This document shows, piece by piece, positions 5,176 to 9,093 of a stretch of 9,093 nt of DNA. The notes beneath the pieces are model-generated. The model was not told the DNA's origin. It saw only the letters and a list, made by a program, of their open reading frames with translations, and ran no database searches. Within the stretch, counting starts at the first letter, position 1. Every line of letters begins with the position of its first letter. The position numbers and the translations under genes are program-made. The DNA is from JANNXY01 sp039795755 (GTDB lineage Bacteria; Patescibacteriota; Minisyncoccia; Phycocordibacterales; CAIZIN01). Location: the NCBI GenBank assembly GCA_039795755.1, contig JBDKLF010000063.1:1-9093 (forward strand). The letters are read 5' to 3'.

Positions 5176-5940
5176 CTATAACCCATCCCACAATGCATTG
5201 AACAATGCTTGGCGTGTCTCGGCGAAGCCTTTGTGATCGATGGTAAAGATAATGTTCTCGAGTCTACGAGAGATGAACACTACGAATTCTTTGGTAATAA
5301 TCTCAGTGAATGCGAGTGGATATTCTGAGGGAAGGAGTTTGCTCTGGCGATTTTCCTTTTCATCTTTGATGACAATATTTCGAGCTTCCTTTGAATCAAG
5401 AATAATTTGCTTACTTTTCTTGAACCTACGTTTCTTCTCAGTAATGATTTCATCAATGATATATTTCTCTTTTACGTATCCTGAGAAATGATCTGCGGCA
5501 GTTATGATGCAGTATGGCTCCCCTTCCGAGTGAAGCACCTTCATCCACACTTCCTTGAACCCTGCTGGTCCGAAGTAGAATTCAACACGAGGCTTTCGCT
5601 TCTCTGCCCATTTCAATTCTTCGAGCTCAGGAAGTATTTCATCGAGACTTACAATCTTTTGTCTCGCGTCTTTGAGTACAGTCTCTGGTTCGATATACAT
5701 ATAGTATGTTTTCTTGCCGCGTTGTGTCTCGGTAAGCATGCCGCGATCCTTCAATTCTTCAATTGTGTAGTAGATACTTGTTCGTGCCACCCCTGACTCC
5801 TTGGATAGTTCAAGTATGGTGGTCTCACCGAGTGCGAGATTGGCGAGGTATACCTTGGCAGCCTTGGGACTGAGACCCAATGACTTCAATCCTGCTAATA
5901 ACTCTTTGTTACTCATGGCTTTAAGCATATCAGTAATCAT
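5176..5940 (-). CDS. TrmB-family transcriptional regulator
   Basis: This is a winged-helix regulator of the TrmB type, a family best known in archaea for control of sugar genes and also widespread in Patescibacteria. From ATG 5940 the product is 254 residues. Residues 14-82 hold the DNA-binding domain: LKSLGLSPKAAKVYLANLALG, then TTILELSKESGVARTSIYY as the recognition helices, EELKDRGML and the wing ending KKTYYMYIEP. A helical linker (90-115) follows, then a C-terminal effector domain starting FGPAGFKEVWMKVL and ending LFNALWDGL, as in other TrmB-like proteins. The ligand is unknown. The frame extends to ATG 5976, but that ATG lies inside a perfect TATAAT box, so translation should begin downstream, at 5940, 5928 or 5916 (MSNKELL, the most family-like start). 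It lies between the epimerase (same strand, 134 bases downstream) and a divergent HD protein, so either may be its target. A palindrome over its transcript start suggests autoregulation. Confidence 0.85.
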   Translation of the reverse strand: MITDMLKAMSNKELLAGLKSLGLSPKAAKVYLANLALGETTILELSKESGVARTSIYYTIEELKDRGMLTETQRGKKTYYMYIEPETVLKDARQKIVSLDEILPELEELKWAEKRKPRVEFYFGPAGFKEVWMKVLHSEGEPYCIITAADHFSGYVKEKYIIDEIITEKKRRFKKSKQIILDSKEARNIVIKDEKENRQSKLLPSEYPLAFTEIITKEFVVFISRRLENIIFTIDHKGFAETRQALFNALWDGL

Positions 5941-5958
5941 AAGATAAAAAATATATTC

Positions 5959-5980
5959 TGTCGAACTTTTCGACATTATA
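5959..5980 (-). promoter_or_regulatory. Promoter -10 with overlapping palindromic operator of the TrmB-type gene
   Basis: On the minus strand a perfect TATAAT (5980-5975) is immediately followed by, and shares one base with, the palindrome TGTCGAA-AAG-TTCGACA (5975-5959; 7-bp arms, 3-base centre). The predicted transcript start (about 5968) falls in the palindrome's centre, the classic place for a repressor site. No recognisable -35 was found. Confidence 0.5.
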
Positions 5981-6033
5981 TGTAGTAGAAAGCTACAGAA
6001 AGTTCATACTTATACCAGAACAACTCGTACATT

Positions 6034-6690
6034 ATGAAAACAATAACCAGCACCTCTATAGGTGATGTGATCAGTAACAAGGATGGTCTCTATAATGGAG
6101 ATCTCAAGCACTACTTCGCGGTGGTGTTCGAACATGCGAGGAACCTCAATAACGCATATCACAACTTCAGGCACATGTTCCATGTGGTATTTCTATGCCA
6201 CCAAGCAATTGCCTACTACGGTGATCAAATTACCAAGTTCCAAGCACGCGCATTGCTCATTGCGGCCATGTTCCACGACTTTGACCATCCTGGTCGCACG
6301 GGCAACGATGATCTCAACATCATTATTGCGCTTCGTGGCCTCCGCAAGCATTTGCTTCCAGAAGATGAAGAAATGTGGGTAGTGATCGAGAGTTTGATTC
6401 AGGCGACTGAATTCCCTCATCGACTCCCCTCACATGAGCTGTCACTCTTGGCTCAGATTCTGCGAGATGCAGATATGAGTCAGGCGCTCTCGGTGGCATG
6501 GATACAGCAGATCATCTTTGGTCTCGCGGTTGAAATGAACATGACACCTCGCAAGGTGCTTGAGATGCAGTCGGCATTCCTTGGATCGTTGAAATTCAGC
6601 ACCGCGTGGGCGAACTCAGTGTTCCCTCGCCAAGTGATTGATGCCAAGATTCAAGAGGCTCAAGGCCTTCTCGAGTGCCTCCCTGCGTAA
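6034..6690 (+). CDS. HD-domain phosphohydrolase resembling class I cyclic-nucleotide phosphodiesterases
   Basis: The 218-residue protein is all-helical and has the ordered active-site set of the HD/PDEase superfamily. Tyr42-His43-Asn44 followed by His47 (YHNFRHMFHVV) matches the class I phosphodiesterase YHNxxH motif, where the first His is the general acid and the second binds metal. HDFDHPG (81-87) is the metal-binding HD with the class I continuation HDxDHPG. Asp147 (DADMSQ) corresponds to the last metal ligand (ADLS in animal enzymes). The protein is much shorter than the roughly 330-residue eukaryotic catalytic domain, and I could not find the Gln that grips the nucleotide base, so the substrate may be a cyclic nucleotide, another nucleotide or another phosphoester. 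There is no signal or membrane segment, so it should be cytoplasmic. It is divergent from the TrmB-type gene and could share its operator. No Shine-Dalgarno sequence is seen before ATG 6034. It ends with TAA and a terminator. Confidence 0.8.
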   Translation: MKTITSTSIGDVISNKDGLYNGDLKHYFAVVFEHARNLNNAYHNFRHMFHVVFLCHQAIAYYGDQITKFQARALLIAAMFHDFDHPGRTGNDDLNIIIALRGLRKHLLPEDEEMWVVIESLIQATEFPHRLPSHELSLLAQILRDADMSQALSVAWIQQIIFGLAVEMNMTPRKVLEMQSAFLGSLKFSTAWANSVFPRQVIDAKIQEAQGLLECLPA

Positions 6691-6696
6691 CCACAT

Positions 6697-6745
6697 GTGC
6701 ATCATTACAGATTAAACCCTGAAATGCTCTGCACTTTTTATTTTT
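6697..6745 (+). terminator. Probable terminator of the HD gene
   Basis: GTGCA (6697-6701) pairs with TGCAC (6730-6734). Inside, CATTACAG (6703-6710) pairs with CTGAAATG (6719-6726) with one A-A mismatch, around an 8-base loop. TTTTTATTTTT follows at 6735-6745. The T-tract overlaps the stop codon of the convergent 120-aa gene. Confidence 0.65.
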
Positions 6746-7100
6746 GAATTTTTGCGAGTATAGAAGTTCTGAGTGCCTCGGAATTTGTAATGGTGAATCG
6801 TTGACTTGGGCCAGCGTCAATTGTTTCAAGAGTTCCTACCTCACTACCAAATTCAGCTTCAAACACTGAATTCCCATTACCAATAAGCAGATGAACAGTA
6901 TCAAGTGCTCCCAAATCAAGAGGTGCTTTGCCGATGGTGTGTCGTGCGGTATTGATGCATTCAATAATAGATTGCTGAACAGTTGAAATAACACTATCAT
7001 CCCCTTCCAATCCATTTATATTTTCAGTTAATCCTACAAACAAGGGCTCAAGTACTGCTTCTGGTGTGGTTACTGTTGCTGCTTCTTCGTTTTGATTCAT
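6738..7100 (-). CDS. 120-aa hypothetical protein
   Basis: From ATG 7100 the product is 120 residues, acidic and soluble. It starts MNQNEEAATVTTPEAVLEPL, has a helical middle (SVISTVQQSIIECINTARH) and a second half that looks strand-rich (LDTVHLLIGNGNSVFEAEFG, SQRFTITNSEALRTSILAKI). There are no membrane segments, Cys pairs or motifs I recognise. The frame extends nine codons further up to ATG 7127, but a TGCTACTAT extended -10 ends exactly six bases before ATG 7100, so the shorter form on a leaderless mRNA is preferred. It is convergent with the HD gene (their ends are 47 bases apart) and divergent from RNase Y. Codon use resembles the housekeeping neighbours rather than the epimerase. Function is unknown. 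Confidence 0.7.
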   Translation of the reverse strand: MNQNEEAATVTTPEAVLEPLFVGLTENINGLEGDDSVISTVQQSIIECINTARHTIGKAPLDLGALDTVHLLIGNGNSVFEAEFGSEVGTLETIDAGPSQRFTITNSEALRTSILAKIQK

Positions 7101-7106
7101 GAATAC

Positions 7107-7115
7107 ATAGTAGCA
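7107..7115 (-). promoter_or_regulatory. Extended -10 promoter of the 120-aa gene, leaderless
   Basis: On the minus strand TGCTACTAT (7115-7107) is an extended -10 with no clear -35. The next six bases, GTATTC, lead directly to ATG 7100, so the initiator A would be the first transcribed base. The string TGCTACTATGTAT is identical to that in the clpP promoter at 3386-3398. Confidence 0.5.
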
Positions 7116-7159
7116 ACTTTTGGTCAAAGTCGCATTTCTTGCTAATACCCTGTAAAAAG

Positions 7160-7172
7160 GCTACATTGTAGC
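7160..7172. repeat. 13-base palindrome GCTACA-T-TGTAGC upstream of rny
   Basis: Perfect 6-bp arms surround a single base. It overlaps a weak candidate promoter for rny (TTGCTA 7139-7144, 17 bases, TACATT 7162-7167), so it could be a small operator. It may also be chance. Confidence 0.3.
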
Positions 7173-7218
7173 TGTTCTCTTGAATTAATTAAATCGGCAC
7201 ACAAGGTGCTTTAGAACC

Positions 7219-8748
7219 ATGCAATTATCAACAGTGTTCCTTCTTCTGGGGGCGACCGGCATCATTTGTCTCGCGCTCGGATACGTACTACGTCTCATTA
7301 TTTCTTTGGGGAAACGTGGTTCGATGGAACTTGAAATTAAAGAAATGCTTCTTTCTGCCCGAGAAGAAGCAAAACGAATTACCGGAGATGCGGAGGGGCA
7401 AGCAGATATTATTATTGAAGCGGCAAAAGCAGAACAGCACGAACGAGAGATCAAGATTGAAAAGACTGAACAACGATTGATCAACAAAGAAGCCTTGCTT
7501 GATAAGCGTCAGCTCGATATTGATGATGAAGTGGAAGCTTTGAAGAAAAAGGTAGAAGAAATCAAGCTTATTAAGGAAAAAGTAGACAAAATGCAGCTTG
7601 ATAAGACTACTGAACTCGAAAAAGTTGCCAGTCTTACTCAAGAACAAGCAAAAGATGAGCTTATAAAAGTAATCGAAAAGCAGCAAGAAGACGACTTGAT
7701 GGTGAGAATTACCAAATTCGAGCGTGTCGCAGAAGAAAAGCTCGAACGAAAGGCAAAGGATGTCCTTGCTACCGTGATACAACGACTGGCTACCTCAGTT
7801 GCTTCGGATGTCTTTTCTACCTCGATTACTATTCCAAGTGAAGAAGTGAAAGGTAAAATTATTGGAAAGGAAGGCCGAAATATCAAGGCATTTGAGCGAA
7901 TGTCAGGTGTAGAAGTGATCGTGGATGACACTCCAGGTACTATTACCCTCTCATCATTCGACCCAGTACGACGACATATTGCCAAGCAGGCGCTCGAAGC
8001 GCTTGTTGCAGATGGAAGAATTCAGCCAGCGCGTATTGAACAGGCCCTTGATAAGGCAAAACAGGAAATTACCAAGGTAATTAAGGAGCAAGGTGAAGCG
8101 GCTGCATATGAATGTGGAGTATTCAACCTTGATCCTCGATTGATTCTTGTCCTCGGAAGACTACATTTCCGAACAAGTTACGGTCAGAATGTCTTGCAGC
8201 ACTCTATAGAAATGGCTCATATTGCCGGAATGCTCGCTGAAGAGCTTGGTGCAAATGTCCAAACTGCACGTGCAGGTGCCCTCCTCCATGATATTGGTAA
8301 GGCAATTGACCATGAAGTACAAGGCTCTCATGTCGAGATTGGTATACGAATATTACAGAAATTCGGTGTTTCCGAGGATATTATCAAAGCAATGCGTGCT
8401 CATCATGAGGAATATCCTTATGAAACCATTGAATCTATCATTGTGCAGACTGCAGACGCTATTTCAGGCTCTCGACCAGGCGCTCGACGTGACTCAGTAG
8501 AAAATTATCTCAAGCGATTGGGTGATCTCGAAGCGGTTGCTAATGGATTCGCAGGTGTAGAACGGTCATATGCCCTTCAGGCAGGCCGTGAAATCAGAGT
8601 TTTTGTAAAACCTGAAGAAGTAAGCGATATTCAAGCACAAAAGATTGCTCGAGAAATGGCAATCAAGATTGAACAAGAGCTCAAGTATCCAGGAGAAATC
8701 AAAATTACCCTTATTCGAGAGAATCGTGTAATTGAATTTGCAAGATAA
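7219..8748 (+). CDS. rny: Ribonuclease Y
   Basis: RNase Y is the membrane-anchored endoribonuclease that starts mRNA decay in many bacteria lacking RNase E. The 509-residue product (B. subtilis: 520) shows all domains in order. Residues 5-30 form one transmembrane helix (VFLLLGATGIICLALGYVL). Residues 38-185 are a highly charged Glu/Lys coiled coil that drives dimerisation. Residues 205-270 are a KH RNA-binding domain with the GKEGRN loop (216-221). Residues 325-420 form the HD catalytic domain with His328, His357-Asp358 (LLHDIGKA) and Asp413 (QTADAISG) as metal ligands. The conserved C-terminal domain ends RENRVIEFAR. Nothing is truncated. ATG 7219 places the anchor at the N-terminus as expected; AAGGTG (7204-7209) nine bases before it is the nearest thing to a Shine-Dalgarno sequence. 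No terminator separates it from the HU gene, so read-through is possible. Confidence 0.97.
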   Translation: MQLSTVFLLLGATGIICLALGYVLRLIISLGKRGSMELEIKEMLLSAREEAKRITGDAEGQADIIIEAAKAEQHEREIKIEKTEQRLINKEALLDKRQLDIDDEVEALKKKVEEIKLIKEKVDKMQLDKTTELEKVASLTQEQAKDELIKVIEKQQEDDLMVRITKFERVAEEKLERKAKDVLATVIQRLATSVASDVFSTSITIPSEEVKGKIIGKEGRNIKAFERMSGVEVIVDDTPGTITLSSFDPVRRHIAKQALEALVADGRIQPARIEQALDKAKQEITKVIKEQGEAAAYECGVFNLDPRLILVLGRLHFRTSYGQNVLQHSIEMAHIAGMLAEELGANVQTARAGALLHDIGKAIDHEVQGSHVEIGIRILQKFGVSEDIIKAMRAHHEEYPYETIESIIVQTADAISGSRPGARRDSVENYLKRLGDLEAVANGFAGVERSYALQAGREIRVFVKPEEVSDIQAQKIAREMAIKIEQELKYPGEIKITLIRENRVIEFAR

Positions 8749-8790
8749 ATATTGTCTTTGTCAAGATGTGCAATCTAAAAACCGTTGGTA

Positions 8791-8796
8791 TATAAT
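8791..8796 (+). promoter_or_regulatory. -10 box of the HU gene promoter
   Basis: A perfect TATAAT (8791-8796) lies in the 104-base gap between rny and the HU gene, preceded by TGGTA. The hexamer 17 bases upstream (GTGCAA) is a poor -35. Transcription would start near 8803, giving an A-rich leader of about 50 nt. Confidence 0.4.
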
Positions 8797-8852
8797 GGTT
8801 ACAGCCAAACAAAGTCGTTTATTACAAAGTCAGTTAAAAGCTAAAGAAAAAA

Positions 8853-9093
8853 ATGAACAAAGCAGCACTTGCAGACGTAGTACAGGGAGTTACTCAGGGT
8901 ACTAAAGTTCAGGCAGAACAAGTTATTGATGGAGTTATCGAAGCGATTATCAAGACTCTCAAGAAGGGAGATGAAGTATCAATCGCAGGTCTCGGAATCT
9001 TCTCAACAAAGAAGCGAGCAGCACGAGAAGCTCGAAATCCTCGAACAGGTGAAATGGTAAAGGTACCAGCAACAACTGTTCCAAAGTTCCGAG
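8853..9093 (+). CDS. HU/IHF-family DNA-binding protein (partial, runs off the window)
   Basis: HU proteins are small dimeric nucleoid proteins that bend and compact DNA. The first 80 residues are visible: MNKAALADVVQGVTQGTK and a second helix (AEQVIDGVIEAIIKTLKKGD) form the dimer core; VSIAGLGIFSTKKRAAREAR is the conserved strand pair (family GFGTF region); and RNPRTGEMVKVPAT (61-74) is the DNA-contacting arm with the family signature RNPxTGE and the proline that intercalates between base pairs. The usual length is about 90-100 residues, so only a short C-terminal end is missing. The expected start MNKAAL agrees with ATG 8853, preceded by an A-rich leader without a Shine-Dalgarno sequence. 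It is downstream of rny on the same strand with its own -10 box. HU and IHF subunits cannot be separated from this fragment. Confidence 0.95.
   Translation, partial: MNKAALADVVQGVTQGTKVQAEQVIDGVIEAIIKTLKKGDEVSIAGLGIFSTKKRAAREARNPRTGEMVKVPATTVPKFR

Noticed and set aside
7288..7782. A 164-codon minus-strand frame, rich in Phe and Leu, opposite rny
   Set aside because: The Lys/Glu-rich coiled coil of RNase Y reads as Phe/Leu/Ser on the other strand. This is a known artefact of coiled-coil coding DNA, not a membrane protein gene.
8749..8852. A possible terminator between rny and the HU gene
   Set aside because: No stem followed by a T-run was seen. TTGG (8785-8788) and CCAA (8805-8808) could pair, but they are short, distant and have no U-tract.
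1..9093. Search by eye for CRISPR arrays, tRNA genes, insertion sequences and att-like direct repeats
   Set aside because: No regularly spaced repeats, cloverleaf, transposase motif or long direct repeats were found. The repeated structures present are terminators and short palindromes.

Overview
The window looks like ordinary chromosomal DNA of a small-genome bacterium, most likely a member of the Patescibacteria/CPR (Parcubacteria-like). This is inference from gene content and style: a trigger factor without its PPIase domain, a bacterial TrmB-type regulator, many tiny hypothetical genes, very few clear Shine-Dalgarno sequences, heavy use of CGA arginine codons, and short gaps punctuated by strong hairpin terminators. 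TGA, TAG and TAA all appear as stops, so nothing suggests a recoded TGA. No phage, IS, CRISPR, tRNA or rRNA was seen.

Layout. 1-760 (+): the tail of an unidentified acidic protein, a 93-aa single-pass membrane protein with a textbook terminator, and a 59-aa orphan. 851-1903 (+): trigger factor, closed by its own terminator. 1949-2356 (+): a phosphoribosyl-ATP pyrophosphohydrolase/MazG-like protein, converging on rsmE. 3316-2364 (-): a two-helix membrane protein followed by rsmE (16S rRNA m3U1498 methyltransferase), probably one operon. 3427-3999 (+): clpP, divergent from that operon through back-to-back promoters. 5041-4124 (-): a xylose-isomerase-like sugar epimerase/isomerase. 5940-5176 (-): a TrmB-family transcription regulator. 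6034-6690 (+): an HD protein carrying the signature of class I cyclic-nucleotide phosphodiesterases, divergent from the regulator. 7100-6738 (-): a 120-aa orphan. 7219-8748 (+): RNase Y. 8853-end (+): an HU-family protein, cut by the window edge.

How it fits together. The flanks are housekeeping: nascent-chain folding (Tig), proteolysis (ClpP), ribosome modification (RsmE), mRNA turnover (RNase Y) and nucleoid structure (HU). The middle, about 4124-6690, differs: it groups a metabolic enzyme, a sugar-type regulator and a PDE-like HD hydrolase, has palindromes at both regulatory gaps, and its epimerase is clearly more GC-rich and C-ending in codon use than tig. I read it as a small accessory regulatory/metabolic module, possibly acquired. 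Its physiological role is not known. Several inferred promoters lie so close to start codons that leaderless mRNAs are likely, and they imply downstream start codons for three genes. Every stretch longer than 300 bases contains a gene.
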